From positions 248,001-312,000 of the forward strand of contig NZ_JAJJOZ010000002.1 in assembly GCF_021653995.1 (NCBI RefSeq): a stretch of 64,000 bases of DNA, read 5' to 3'. Of the stretch, positions 27,221 to 36,590 are shown in pieces; position 1 is the stretch's first letter; the number at the start of each line of letters is the position of its first letter. Under the pieces are notes generated by a model. It saw only the letters and a program-made list of their open reading frames with translations. It did no database searches and had not been told where the DNA came from. The stretch comes from Allopusillimonas lactea (lineage in GTDB: Bacteria > Pseudomonadota > Gammaproteobacteria > Burkholderiales > Burkholderiaceae_B). The translations under genes and the position numbers were made by a program.

Positions 27221-27912
27221 AGACGTTCAAAGCCCTGTCTTTGCTGCTCAGCTATCCCTCTACCGACCTTCAGCAGGCCATGCCCGCGATCCGCGAGCTG
27301 CTGGCTGCGGAAGGCATACTGGCACCCGCGGCCGTCGAGGCGCTAAACCCGCTGCTCCTGTCCCTGGAAACCGGCGATCTCTATGACATCCAGGAACGCT
27401 ACGTCCTGCTGTTTGATCGTTCGCGCACCCTGTCGCTCAATCTATTCGAGCATATCCACGGCGAGAGCCGCGACAGGGGCGGCGCCATGGTCGACCTGCT
27501 CGCGACCTATCGCGCGGCCGGCTTCGACCTTGCCGCGTCAGAGCTGCCCGATCACCTGCCTGTGCTGCTGGAGTTTCTGTCCACCCGCTCGCTGGATGAG
27601 GCACGCGACATCCTGGCCGACGCGGGGCACATCCTCGTGGCCCTTGCCGAGCGCCTGGTACGGCGCGAAAGCATCTATGCCCCTGTGCTGCAGGCGCTGA
27701 CGGCACTGTCCGCCGCTGATCCTGCAACCGAAGAGGCGCAAGCCCTGTTGACCCAACGGGACGACAACCCCGAAGACCTGGCTGCCCTGGATGCCGTGTG
27801 GGAGGAGGCCCAGGTTACCTTCGGCCCCGACCGGAGCGCAGGCTGCCCGAGCGACACCCAACCCATTAGCATCGTCCGCAAGAACCCCGCACCGGCTCCC
27901 GCCGTGCGCTGA
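27217..27912 (+). CDS. narJ: Nitrate reductase assembly chaperone NarJ
   Basis: A 231-residue all-helical cytoplasmic chaperone of the NarJ/TorD family that binds apo-NarG while molybdenum cofactor is inserted. Typical patterns include LSLLLSYPS near the N-terminus, DIQERYVLLFDRSRTLSLNLFEH and the DHLPVLLEFLS segment. It overlaps narH by four bases, and narI follows after 13 bases. Confidence 0.95.
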   Translation: MKTFKALSLLLSYPSTDLQQAMPAIRELLAAEGILAPAAVEALNPLLLSLETGDLYDIQERYVLLFDRSRTLSLNLFEHIHGESRDRGGAMVDLLATYRAAGFDLAASELPDHLPVLLEFLSTRSLDEARDILADAGHILVALAERLVRRESIYAPVLQALTALSAADPATEEAQALLTQRDDNPEDLAALDAVWEEAQVTFGPDRSAGCPSDTQPISIVRKNPAPAPAVR

Positions 27913-27925
27913 ACGGGAGGCTGGC

Positions 27926-28663
27926 ATGAATAACTTCGTCTTTGGCATCTATCCCTATATCGCCCTTACCGTCATGGTGGTGGTCAGCATCGTCCGCTAT
28001 GATCGCGATCCCTTTACCTGGAAATCAAAATCCAGTCAGCTTTTGCGCAAACGCCAGTTCGTCATTGGGTCGGTCCTGTTCCACGTTGGCGTGTTGATTA
28101 TCTTCTTCGGCCATCTGGTCGGGCTGCTGACGCCGATCCAGCTCTTCGACATGCTTGGCATTGCCCACGGGGCCAAGCAAATCATGGCCATCGTCGTCGG
28201 CGGTGTGGCAGGCATTATGGCATTGGCGGGCGGCTGGCTGCTGCTGCACAGGCGCCTGTCCGACCCACGCATACGCGCCCACTCCACCTTCGCCGATACC
28301 GGCATCCTGGTGCTGCTGATGATTCAATTGGTGCTGGGGCTGGCGACCATCATCGTTTCACTGGGCCATCTCGACGGCAATGAAATGATCAAGCTGATGA
28401 ACTGGGCCCAGGCAATCATCTATCTGCGTCCGGGCGCAGCCGCATACATGGCTGACGCGCACTGGCTGTTCAAGCTGCATATCATGATCGGCCTGACCAT
28501 CTTCCTGCTGTTTCCCTTCACCCGGCTTGTCCATATTTTTTCCGCGCCTGTGCGCTACCTGTGGCGGCCCGGTTACCAGATCGTGCGCTCGCGCCGCGGC
28601 GCAAAGCCCGCGGCCAGCGGCCTGACGCCGCTGCCGCGCTCAGAAATGGGGCAAGGCAAATGA
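27926..28663 (+). CDS. narI: Respiratory nitrate reductase cytochrome b subunit NarI
   Basis: A 245-residue membrane protein with five transmembrane helices that takes electrons from quinol. Four heme-ligand histidines fit at H53, H63, H185 and H203, matching the E. coli pattern with a small offset. GGGAGG precedes the ATG at 27926. The last codons overlap the next gene as ATGA. Confidence 0.97.
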   Translation: MNNFVFGIYPYIALTVMVVVSIVRYDRDPFTWKSKSSQLLRKRQFVIGSVLFHVGVLIIFFGHLVGLLTPIQLFDMLGIAHGAKQIMAIVVGGVAGIMALAGGWLLLHRRLSDPRIRAHSTFADTGILVLLMIQLVLGLATIIVSLGHLDGNEMIKLMNWAQAIIYLRPGAAAYMADAHWLFKLHIMIGLTIFLLFPFTRLVHIFSAPVRYLWRPGYQIVRSRRGAKPAASGLTPLPRSEMGQGK

Positions 28664-29730
28664 AAGTCGTCAACCATGCGCGCCAGCGGACTGGCGCTCC
28701 GGCCGGAGGCGTTGCTGTCGAGGGTGTTCCTGCAACGAGCGGCCCCGTCGGGGCAGAGTACATCCCCGCACAGCAGAGCCCTGCGGATGACACCATCGTG
28801 GGTGGCGTCGTCATCCCTGCCAAGCCGACTGTCATCCACCACGGCCATCCACCGGCCGGTGCCGCCGGCGGTGGGAATCACACTGCTGCGGCGCACCGAG
28901 CCATCCATCCCATCCCCGCACAGGCCGACATCACGGTCAATGATGTGACCATCGCCGCCGAAGCGATTGCTTCCGAGGCCCAGAACCACCCCGCGCCGCG
29001 CGGCAACCCCGGCTGGGCCCTGCAGGCGGCCGCCAAGGCGCTCGTGATGCGAGAACTCTTGCTGCAGGAGGCGGCGGCTTGCGGCATCGTGCCCGATCCC
29101 ATCGAGCTCGAAGCCGGAAAACTGGAAACAAACGAGGAAGCGCTGATCCGCCAGTTGCTCGACCAGGCCATTGCGCCGGCAACCATAGACGATGCGCAGC
29201 TGCGCGCCGTCTATGACGCGGCGCCAGAACGCTTTCATGGCCCCTCGTTGTTCGAAGCCGCGCATATTCTGTTCCCCGCTCCCGCAGACGACCCTGCCGC
29301 GCGAGCGGCTGCACGCGAGCGCGCCACCGCTGTGCTGGACATACTGCGGCAGAAGCCTGACAGCTTTGCGTCGCTTGCCGCCGAACACAGCGCGTGTCCC
29401 TCGCGGGCCAATGGCGGCATGCTCGGCCAACTGGCATCGGGTGATACCGTGCCTGAATTCGAAGTCGTCCTCGGTACGATGGAAGAAGGAAGCATCGCTG
29501 ATACGCCTGTGGAAACCCGTTACGGTGTTCACCTGATCCGGCTTGATGCCCGGATACGCGGCACACTATTGCCCTTTGATACCGTGCTGCCGCAATTGCG
29601 CGCCGCGCACGAGAAAGCCAACTGGGTGCGTGCCAGCCGCGCATACATCGAATCTCTGGCGGCTCGTGCCAAGATCACCGGGATAGACTTGGCGCAAACG
29701 CCCCAGGAAAAGGCGACCGCGCCGGCATGA
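28660..29730 (+). CDS. Parvulin-type peptidylprolyl isomerase in the nar operon
   Basis: A 356-residue protein. The C-terminal half holds a rotamase/parvulin domain (SLFEAAHILFPAP; FASLAAEHSACPSRANGGMLG; VPEFEVVLGTMEEGSI; ETRYGVHLIRLD). The first 110 residues are low-complexity Ala/Gly/Pro/Val-rich with no known domain. No signal peptide is visible, so it should act in the cytoplasm, possibly in folding of the reductase as NifM does for nitrogenase. It overlaps narI as ATGA, so it is translated with the operon. Confidence 0.85.
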   Translation: MKVVNHARQRTGAPAGGVAVEGVPATSGPVGAEYIPAQQSPADDTIVGGVVIPAKPTVIHHGHPPAGAAGGGNHTAAAHRAIHPIPAQADITVNDVTIAAEAIASEAQNHPAPRGNPGWALQAAAKALVMRELLLQEAAACGIVPDPIELEAGKLETNEEALIRQLLDQAIAPATIDDAQLRAVYDAAPERFHGPSLFEAAHILFPAPADDPAARAAARERATAVLDILRQKPDSFASLAAEHSACPSRANGGMLGQLASGDTVPEFEVVLGTMEEGSIADTPVETRYGVHLIRLDARIRGTLLPFDTVLPQLRAAHEKANWVRASRAYIESLAARAKITGIDLAQTPQEKATAPA

Positions 29731-29767
29731 TCGCCGCGCGGCGCTTCTTCGGGATGTGAGTATCGCG

Positions 29768-30280
29768 ATGAAACTTGGATACGTCTCCGTGCACGGCCGT
29801 GGCCGGATCGATCGTCTGCTCGCGGACGTTGTCGCCGAACTGGAAGCACAGGACGTCGCCCTGGCCGGAACCGTGCAGACCAATATCCATCGTGATGATC
29901 GTCCCGCATGCGATATGGACCTGCGCCTGCTGCCCGATGGGCCCGTGGTGCGCATCAGCGTCGACCTTGGACCCCATGCGCGCGGCTGTCGCCTGGACGC
30001 CGGCGCCCTGGAACAATCGGTGCTCTGGGTATCGGGCGCATTGGATGGCGCCGAGCTTGTGGTGATCAACAAATTCGGCAAGCGCGAAGCGGAGGGCAAA
30101 GGGCTGATCAACGTCATTGCCGACGCCCTGGAACGCGGCCTCCCCGTGCTGGTCGGTGTCAATCAACTGAACCTGCCCGCTTTCCTGGCCTTTTCCGCAG
30201 GCGCGGCCGTGGAACTGGCCCCCGAGGTCTCGCCCGTGACTGCATGGTGTCTGGCGGCGGCGGATCCAGGCCGGTCGTGA
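29768..30280 (+). CDS. DUF2478-family putative nucleotide-binding protein
   Basis: A 170-residue cytoplasmic protein that reads like DUF2478: the N-terminus MKLGYVSVHGRGRIDRLLADV, then AGTVQTNIHRDD, CDMDLRLLPDG, RGCRLDAGALEQ and LVVINKFGKREAEGKGL. The family resembles NTPases of the THEP1 kind and, from memory, often lies near molybdate uptake genes. As the last gene of the nar operon it may help molybdenum or cofactor supply, which is inference. A GTG at 29756 is an alternative start. Confidence 0.72.
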   Translation: MKLGYVSVHGRGRIDRLLADVVAELEAQDVALAGTVQTNIHRDDRPACDMDLRLLPDGPVVRISVDLGPHARGCRLDAGALEQSVLWVSGALDGAELVVINKFGKREAEGKGLINVIADALERGLPVLVGVNQLNLPAFLAFSAGAAVELAPEVSPVTAWCLAAADPGRS

Positions 30281-30311
30281 TGACCTCGGTGGCTCTGGCG
30301 GGTACCTTGTT

Positions 30312-30340
30312 CGCGGCGCCTTCGAGGGCGCCGCGCTTTT
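30312..30340 (+). terminator. Rho-independent terminator after the nar operon
   Basis: A perfect 9-bp GC stem (CGCGGCGCC at 30312-30320 with GGCGCCGCG at 30327-30335), loop TTCGAG, then CTTTT. It closes the narK-to-DUF2478 transcription unit 31 bases after the last stop. Confidence 0.85.
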
Positions 30341-30356
30341 CTGTGGAGAGGCCAGC

Positions 30357-31328
30357 CTAGTTGGTGGACGCGCCGGATTGCTTGACGGCCTTGCCCCATT
30401 TGGCGATTTCGCTGTCGATGAATTGGCGGCCCTGGGCCAGGTCGTACACCAGTGGTTGTGCGCCGCGGTCTTTCAAAGCCTTGTCGACGGCGGCCGATTT
30501 CAGGATGCCATTGATCTTGCCATTCAGATACGCAGTGATATCGGCCGGCGTTGATGCGGGTGCGAAGACGGCTGCCCAGCCTACTGCTTCGAAGCCCGGA
30601 TAGCCTGACTCGGCCACGGTGGGGATATCTGGGATCTGGGCCACGCGCTCGCCTGTGGTAACGGCCAGTGCGCGTGCAGCGCCCGACTGGATATGCGGCA
30701 GTGCCGCCGTCACAGAATCCACCATGAGCGGCACGTGGTTGCCCAGGAAATCGGCCTGAGCGGGGCCGCTGCCCTTGTAGGGGATGTGGCGCATATCGAT
30801 GCCGGCGTCGGCTTTGAACATTTCGGCGGACAGGTGCTGCGTACCACCTACGCCGGCGCTGGCGTAGGCGAGGTCGCCGGGTTTTGCCTTGGCACGTTCA
30901 ACCAGTTGCGTCAGCGAGGAAATCCCGCTTTGAGGATTGGCCAGAAATACCAGCGGCACGGTAAAGATGCCGCCCACAGGCACGAAATCATTTTTCAGTG
31001 AATAGCCCGGATTGCTGTACAGCGTTTGGTTGACCGCGGCAGCGCTGCCACCGACCACCAGCGTGTAGCCATCGGGTTTGGCGCGCGCCACGAATTGCAT
31101 ACCGATATTGCTGCCCGCGCCCGCCTTGTTTTCGACAATGACAGACTGGCCTGTTTCGGTGGCCAAGTGTTCGGCGACAATGCGGGCGAAGATGTCGGTG
31201 GCTTGCCCCGGCGGGAACGGCACGATCATGGTGATGGGCCGATCGGGATAGGCGGCATGCGCCATCGTGGCGGATGCCGCCAACGCACAGGCCAGCAGTG
31301 TGCGGGTAAGGTTTTTGGATGTGGACAT
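30357..31328 (-). CDS. Bug-family (TctC-like) periplasmic binding protein
   Basis: A 323-residue receptor with a signal peptide ending AHAA (about residue 26) and the Bug signature YPDRPITMIVPFPPGQATD, VENKAGAGSNIG and the late GYPGFEAVGWAAVFAPA. No TctA/TctB genes are beside it, as is usual for the many orphan Bug proteins of Bordetella relatives. Ligands of such orphans are diverse carboxylates, amino acids or amides, and the sequence does not tell which. It lies downstream of the SulP gene on the same strand (82-base gap). Confidence 0.9.
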   Translation of the reverse strand: MSTSKNLTRTLLACALAASATMAHAAYPDRPITMIVPFPPGQATDIFARIVAEHLATETGQSVIVENKAGAGSNIGMQFVARAKPDGYTLVVGGSAAAVNQTLYSNPGYSLKNDFVPVGGIFTVPLVFLANPQSGISSLTQLVERAKAKPGDLAYASAGVGGTQHLSAEMFKADAGIDMRHIPYKGSGPAQADFLGNHVPLMVDSVTAALPHIQSGAARALAVTTGERVAQIPDIPTVAESGYPGFEAVGWAAVFAPASTPADITAYLNGKINGILKSAAVDKALKDRGAQPLVYDLAQGRQFIDSEIAKWGKAVKQSGASTN

Positions 31329-31410
31329 AAGCCAAGTCTCTCGTTGATGTTGTGATGTGTGATGCAGGGCGATTATAGGGAAGGCTGCATGTCGGGTCGG
31401 CGGGTGCGGC

Positions 31411-33138
31411 TCAGTGGTTCGGTTGGACAGCGTCTTCCCAGTCTACCCACGGCACATCATGGCTGGCCAGGTAGCCGCTGACGGCCTGGCCTAGGGTGGG
31501 GAAGAATCGCCTTTCGCCGAAGCGCTCGAACAGGCCGAAGCGTTTGAGTTTGTCCTTGACCGGGTCTTTCATTTCCGCGAAAACCAGCGTGATGCCGCGC
31601 GCCGCCAGGGCTTCGTCCAGCTCGGCCAGCATATCGGCCGAGGTGACGTCTACGCTGGTCACCGGCTCCGCGGCGACAACCAGCCACTTGATCGGCGTAG
31701 GGGCGCTGTTCACTGCGCCTTCCACCAGCCGGTGAAACCACTCTGCATTGGCGAAGAACAGCGGCGCGTCCCAACGGAACAGCAGCAGCCCCGGTACTTG
31801 CCTGGCATCCGGATGGCGCGTGATGTCGTGGTAGCCCTTCAGGGCGTGTACACGGCCAAGCACAGCAACATGCGGCCGCCAGCCGTCCCACAAGAACTCG
31901 ATGATGGCGGCAACAATTGCGAGGCCGATGCCGGGGACGGGGCCAAGCAATACAACCCCTGCGGCGCAGCCTATCGACAACCAGAACTCCCAGCGCTGAA
32001 TGCGGTAAATGCGTTTGAGGTCGGTAACCTCGAAGAGGGCAGCGGCCGAGAAGATGACGACGGCGGCCAGCGTGCTGGCGGGCAGGTGGCGCAGCAGGCC
32101 GGGTGCGAACATCAGCAAAGCCGACACAGCCAGTGCGCCCACGACGCAGGCCAACTGCGTCCTGGCACCCGTCGCTTCGGCAACGGGTGTGCGCGAGGCG
32201 CTGCTGCTGACCGGAAAGCCTTGGAACAGCCCCGCCGCCAGATTGGCCGCCCCCAGGCCGATCGCCTCTTCATTGGGTTCGACGCTCTCCTTGAGCTTTG
32301 CCCCATAGCTGCGCGACAGAATGCTGGTTTCAGCGAAGGACAGGACCGCTGCGGCTACACCACCCATGACGACAGGCCCAATATCTGCGGCAGCAATCAA
32401 AGGAAGGACGGGTGCGGGCAAGCCCTGCGGCAGCGTGCCCAACACGGCGACCCCATGCGCGCCCAGATCCATGAATTGCGCCAGCGCGGTTGTGCCGGCT
32501 ACAGCCACCAGCGTGGCTGGGATGTACTTGCGTTTGCGCAGTGCTGCCATGATGGTAATGCTGATCAGGCCTATACCTACCGCCCATGCATTGGCGCTGC
32601 CATTCCAGATGCCCGACAGCGCACCCCAAAACCTTTCGGGAACACCTGGGGCGTTGACATCAAACCCGAACAGGGCGGGCAGTTGGCTGACCACCACCGT
32701 CAGGGCGATACCGTTCATGTATCCATAGCGGATGGGCTTGGAAAGCAGCTCTGTGACAAAGCCCAGCCGGGCAATGCCGGCCAGAACGCAGGTAATGCCG
32801 GACACGATGGCCATAGCCCCCGCCAGCGCGGCGGCGCGCGCTGGGTCGCCGCCGGAAAGCGGCAGGACGACGACCAGGATGATGGCGGCGAGTGCGGAAT
32901 CGGGGCCGACGACCAGGATGCGGCTGGGCCCGAACAATGCATAGGCGAGAAGCGGAACGATGGTTGCGTAGAGCCCGTGGATGCCCGGCAGGCCGGCCGC
33001 GATGGCGTAGGCAATGCCCACGGGCACGAGCACAGCAGCGAGCGCAAGCCCCGATGCGATATCGTGGCGGAGCCAGCCTGCCTGGTACTGCTGCAAGACC
33101 CGCAGCCCGGGCATCCAGTCGCGCCAGCCCTTGCCCAT
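31411..33138 (-). CDS. SulP-family anion permease with STAS domain
   Basis: A 575-residue transporter: a membrane domain starting with LRHDIASGLALAAVLVPVGIAYA and the SulP signature GPSRILVVGPDSALAA, then a C-terminal cytoplasmic STAS domain (about 445-560, with VTSVDVTSADMLAELDEAL). The family carries sulfate, bicarbonate or dicarboxylates. With a sox cluster in the genome, sulfate export or exchange is possible but not shown. Start at 33138 is chosen for its AAGGAG; ATG at 33159 is an alternative. Confidence 0.88.
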   Translation of the reverse strand: MGKGWRDWMPGLRVLQQYQAGWLRHDIASGLALAAVLVPVGIAYAIAAGLPGIHGLYATIVPLLAYALFGPSRILVVGPDSALAAIILVVVLPLSGGDPARAAALAGAMAIVSGITCVLAGIARLGFVTELLSKPIRYGYMNGIALTVVVSQLPALFGFDVNAPGVPERFWGALSGIWNGSANAWAVGIGLISITIMAALRKRKYIPATLVAVAGTTALAQFMDLGAHGVAVLGTLPQGLPAPVLPLIAAADIGPVVMGGVAAAVLSFAETSILSRSYGAKLKESVEPNEEAIGLGAANLAAGLFQGFPVSSSASRTPVAEATGARTQLACVVGALAVSALLMFAPGLLRHLPASTLAAVVIFSAAALFEVTDLKRIYRIQRWEFWLSIGCAAGVVLLGPVPGIGLAIVAAIIEFLWDGWRPHVAVLGRVHALKGYHDITRHPDARQVPGLLLFRWDAPLFFANAEWFHRLVEGAVNSAPTPIKWLVVAAEPVTSVDVTSADMLAELDEALAARGITLVFAEMKDPVKDKLKRFGLFERFGERRFFPTLGQAVSGYLASHDVPWVDWEDAVQPNH

Positions 33139-33354
33139 CCCCGCTCCTTGTTCGTGCATCGTTATCGCATTGCAGACAGGGAGCGTAGCGCAAGACGGCG
33201 GTTGCCGCCACCGAGGATTCATCTATGACGAGGCAGGTGAAGCAGTGCCGGCCACAGTGTTGGCCAAGATGGGGCAGTAGCGGTGTAGCCGTCCGCCCGG
33301 CATGAAGATTGAATGGCGTGAGAGCCTTCTTCAGCCGCGGGCCCGGAAGCTGCT

Positions 33355-34317
33355 TTATACGGCGCCGCGCCGCAGGCGGCGCACGTTTTCCAGTGCTTCG
33401 GTCAGCGCCCGCTCCAGGTCTGCCAGTGCCCCGCCTGCGCCCATCCCCTCGCCGGTTGCGGCTGGCGTCGCCGACAATGCGGTTTGGGTAGCCGCCGGTG
33501 TGGTCGAGAGGCCCCGGGCGCGCCCAGCCATGGGTGCATGCTCTGGCAGGGCAAGCTGGATCTGTTCACCCCCTGGGTCCACATCCACATCGAACACCAG
33601 TTGCTCGGCCCGATGCCAGGTCGTAAACCACTCCAGCGGTTGCTCATGCTGATCCAGCCCCTGGCCCTCCAGCATCAGCAGGGGGCTGCCTTCCGTTACC
33701 CGCAGCACATGTGCCAACTCGGCGTCCGCGCCCACCGCACGGATTTGATTGCGTCCGCGCCCTGGCAGCAGCCCGTAGCGCTGGGTGATCGTGCGATGCA
33801 AAGAGGCATTGTGCAGTTCGTCGGCGCCCAGGCCGGGTACCCGCTGGCGTGGCAGCCAGGTGCGTACAAAGGCCAGCGGGCCGTCCCCCAGGCCGCGCAC
33901 GCGCTCCAGCACCAGCGTGTCGTCGGTGCCGAAGAACGCGGCGACAGGCGGTGGTGGGTTTGCGGGTTCAAGCCGCAGCACTTGGGTGCGCAAAGCGGTG
34001 CCGGTGCTGGCGAATTGTTCGAACAGCCCGGTGGAGCGCTGCACAATGCGCCGATGCTCGACCGGTGCGGCCACAATCGGCGCGCGGCCCGCCTCGCGAT
34101 GGATCAGGCCGCTGGCCGCCAGCTGGGCGAGCGCCTGCCGCACAACGCTGCGCGCCACGCCGAACTGCCGGCACAAGGTAGCCTCACTTGGCAAGGCGGC
34201 GCCAGGCGCCAGGCGCTTGGCGTCGATATCGTGGCGCAGGGCCAGCGCGATCTGCGCGTACAAGGGCTGTGCGCTGGAGCGATCCAGCGCAATGCCTGCC
34301 TGCGAGGCCTTATCCAT
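33355..34317 (-). CDS. GntR-family regulator (HutC-like) of the D-threonate operon
   Basis: A 320-residue regulator: N-terminal GntR winged helix (QPLYAQIALALRHDI, LPSEATLCRQFGVARSVVRQALAQLAASGLI) and a UTRA-type ligand domain (about 85-240). An Ala/Thr-rich tail of about 60 residues is longer than usual. It starts four bases after the pdxA2 stop, so it is the last gene of the kdgT-dtnK-pdxA2 unit and probably represses it through the repeats near 37698-37720. Confidence 0.88.
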   Translation of the reverse strand: MDKASQAGIALDRSSAQPLYAQIALALRHDIDAKRLAPGAALPSEATLCRQFGVARSVVRQALAQLAASGLIHREAGRAPIVAAPVEHRRIVQRSTGLFEQFASTGTALRTQVLRLEPANPPPPVAAFFGTDDTLVLERVRGLGDGPLAFVRTWLPRQRVPGLGADELHNASLHRTITQRYGLLPGRGRNQIRAVGADAELAHVLRVTEGSPLLMLEGQGLDQHEQPLEWFTTWHRAEQLVFDVDVDPGGEQIQLALPEHAPMAGRARGLSTTPAATQTALSATPAATGEGMGAGGALADLERALTEALENVRRLRRGAV

Positions 34318-34321
34318 GGCC

Positions 34322-35374
34322 TCAGCCGCCCGTGGTGTTGCGGGCGGTTTCCCACACATGCGACCAGCCCGGCGCCAGTGTTGCGGCACGTTCGGCTGCG
34401 AGGATCAGGCTGTCTTCACGCGCAATGCCTTTGCCGGCGATGTCGAACGCCGTGCCGTGGTCCACGGACACGCGTACAACGGGCAGGCCAACCGTGATGT
34501 TGACGCCATCGTCGCCATAGACCGACTTGAACGGGGCGTGGCCCTGGTCGTGATAGCAGGCGATGACGAATTTCCACTTACCGCGCACGGCCTGTGGAAA
34601 CAGTGCGTCAGCGGGGATGGGGCCTGCGGCCAGAATGCCGGCCGTATTGGCTTCGGCAACGGCGGGCGCGAGGATCTCCGCATCTTCGGTCCCGAAGATG
34701 CCGTTCTCGCCAGCGTGCGGGTTCAGTCCGGCGACGGCAACCGGCTCATCCGCGCGCCCCAACGCTTGGGCGAACGAGCCGGCCAGGCGCAGTACGGCGC
34801 GCATGCGCTGTGGATTGACGTCTTCGATCGCCTGCCGCAGCGACACATGCGTGGTGGCATGAAAGATATACAGATCGCCGGCCGACAGTACCAGCGAGTA
34901 GGTTTTGACGCCGAACTCGTGCGCGAGCAGCTCGGTATGGCCGGGCCATTTGTGGCCGGCCAGGTGCATGGCTGCCTTGTTCAGCGGCGGCGTCACGATG
35001 CCATCGATGCGGCCTTCGCGCGCCAGGGCGCAGGCGGTAGTGACGAAACGCACCGAGCCGTCGCCGGCATCGGCACTCAGTTCGCCATAGGGCACGTGGG
35101 CCAGCGAAGGGCCCGCCTGCAGCACTTCGATGAGGCCCGGCGTGTTCTGTACCTGCTCGGGGCTGTCGACCACATGCACACGGCTTTCGTCCTGGCCCAG
35201 CAGCGCCACAGCCTTGCGCAGCGCGCCGGCATCGCCCACCACGAACAAGCGTGCGCGCTGGCGCAGATCGTCATGGCCCAGCAGCATCTTGGCGGTGATC
35301 TCGGGGCCGATGCCAGCGGCATCGCCCATGGTGACAGCCAGCAGAGGCAGGTGGCCGATAGTGTTTGTGCTCAT
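34322..35374 (-). CDS. pdxA2: 4-phospho-D-threonate 3-dehydrogenase (PdxA2)
   Basis: A 350-residue homologue of the pyridoxine enzyme PdxA. The metal and substrate motifs are present: GDAAGIGPEI near the N-terminus, the central AGHKWPGHTELLAHEFG, and the C-terminal YHDQGHAPFKSV. Its place between a four-carbon sugar-acid kinase and a permease shows the PdxA2 subgroup, which oxidises and decarboxylates 4-phospho-D-threonate (or erythronate) to dihydroxyacetone phosphate. Its ATG shares one base with the dtnK stop. Confidence 0.9.
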   Translation of the reverse strand: MSTNTIGHLPLLAVTMGDAAGIGPEITAKMLLGHDDLRQRARLFVVGDAGALRKAVALLGQDESRVHVVDSPEQVQNTPGLIEVLQAGPSLAHVPYGELSADAGDGSVRFVTTACALAREGRIDGIVTPPLNKAAMHLAGHKWPGHTELLAHEFGVKTYSLVLSAGDLYIFHATTHVSLRQAIEDVNPQRMRAVLRLAGSFAQALGRADEPVAVAGLNPHAGENGIFGTEDAEILAPAVAEANTAGILAAGPIPADALFPQAVRGKWKFVIACYHDQGHAPFKSVYGDDGVNITVGLPVVRVSVDHGTAFDIAGKGIAREDSLILAAERAATLAPGWSHVWETARNTTGG

Positions 35375-36588
35375 CAGGTAAATCTCCGTTCCCGGACCGC
35401 GCGTGCGGCCCGGATCAATACATCATCCGCGCCAAAGCCACCGGCCTTGGTCACGATGGGCAGGCCGGCCGCCGGCCCGCCCGTCAGGGTGCCGACGGGT
35501 ACGCCACCGGTCACTTCATCCGCCAGTGCAATGCCGCCGGCCTGCAGTGCATCGAGCACGGCGCTGGCGCCATCGCCGCCCGTGGCAACCACGCCCGCGG
35601 CGGAAAACGCCTGGATCATCCACCCGGCGAGAGCGCCCAGATGCGCGGCCACGGTATCCGCATCCACCTCGGGATGGCGTCCTTCGGGCGCCAGCAGCAC
35701 CCATGGCGTCTGTACCGACGCCGCGACGGCCTCGTCGCACACCGTCGTGCGCCAGTCTTGCCAAGCCTGTTCGTCGGCGAGCTGCTGCAAGGTGGGCGAC
35801 CAGACTTTTGCGCCCGCATCGGCCAGCGCCGCGGCCTGGCGGCGCGAGGCGCTGTGTTGCGATGTAATCACCACCAGCACAGGGCCTTGCGAGTCGGCTG
35901 CGGCCCACACACGCGCCAGCGGCGTTGCCAACCCGCCCGAACCCACCGGTAGGGCGCGCTCGCCGATCAGGCCGATGGCTTGCGCCAGTCTTTCCATGTC
36001 ATCGGGGGTGACGGCGTCGACCGCTACCACGTTACCGACCTGTTCGATGCGCGCCGCCAGGGCATGGTGCGATTCGCCCGGGATGAGTGCCAAGTGCGCG
36101 GCGGCCAGCAGCGTGGGGATATGGCTTTCGGTGACTGGCGTTACCGGATCCGTTGCCGCGGACGTCTGGCTGACGGGTACGCCATCAACATACAGGATAC
36201 CGTCTTTGACGGTACGGCCGGTGGCCGGGAAGGCCGGGCACACCACCGCGATAGCGTCGTCGCGCCAGGCCTGGCGCGCGGCGTCGATCTCGGCCTTGAA
36301 GGCGCCCCGCAGCGTGGAGTCCACTTTCTTGTACAGGCGGCGAACACCTGCGGCCCGCAGGGCGGCCAGGTCTTCACCCACCACCTGCGCGGCCTGCGCG
36401 GCCGGCAGTGCACGGCTGTGTGTGGTGACGGCCAGAACCTCGGCGCTGGCGGCACCCGGGTCGGCCAGCGCCTGCGCCGCGCGCCCCACCGACAGCTGAG
36501 TTTTCCAGCCGGCGCGCACGAACTGGACGGCGGTATCGCCCGAGCCGGTCAGGTCATCGGCCACCACCGCAATGAACGGGGTCGCCAC
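35374..36588 (-). CDS. dtnK: D-threonate kinase (four-carbon acid sugar kinase family)
   Basis: A 404-residue kinase of the DUF1537 family. The N-terminal substrate domain begins AVVADDLTGSGDTAVQF, and RLYKKVDSTLRGAF is diagnostic. The C-terminal nucleotide domain has VVATGGDGASAVLDAL and GGVPVGTLTGGPAAGLPIVTKAGGFG. Paired with PdxA2 rather than with an aldolase and isomerase, it fits DtnK, which makes 4-phospho-D-threonate. It starts two bases after the permease stop. Confidence 0.9.
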   Translation of the reverse strand: MATPFIAVVADDLTGSGDTAVQFVRAGWKTQLSVGRAAQALADPGAASAEVLAVTTHSRALPAAQAAQVVGEDLAALRAAGVRRLYKKVDSTLRGAFKAEIDAARQAWRDDAIAVVCPAFPATGRTVKDGILYVDGVPVSQTSAATDPVTPVTESHIPTLLAAAHLALIPGESHHALAARIEQVGNVVAVDAVTPDDMERLAQAIGLIGERALPVGSGGLATPLARVWAAADSQGPVLVVITSQHSASRRQAAALADAGAKVWSPTLQQLADEQAWQDWRTTVCDEAVAASVQTPWVLLAPEGRHPEVDADTVAAHLGALAGWMIQAFSAAGVVATGGDGASAVLDALQAGGIALADEVTGGVPVGTLTGGPAAGLPIVTKAGGFGADDVLIRAARAVRERRFT

Positions 36589-36590
36589 AA

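Noticed and set aside
31732..33228. 498-codon plus-strand open frame opposite the SulP gene
   Set aside because: A shadow of the transporter gene, Gly/Gln/Arg-rich, with no membrane or domain signature.
33785..36499. 904-codon plus-strand open frame opposite gntR, pdxA2 and dtnK
   Set aside because: It runs across three well-supported minus-strand genes and shows only low-complexity Ala/Ser/Arg composition.
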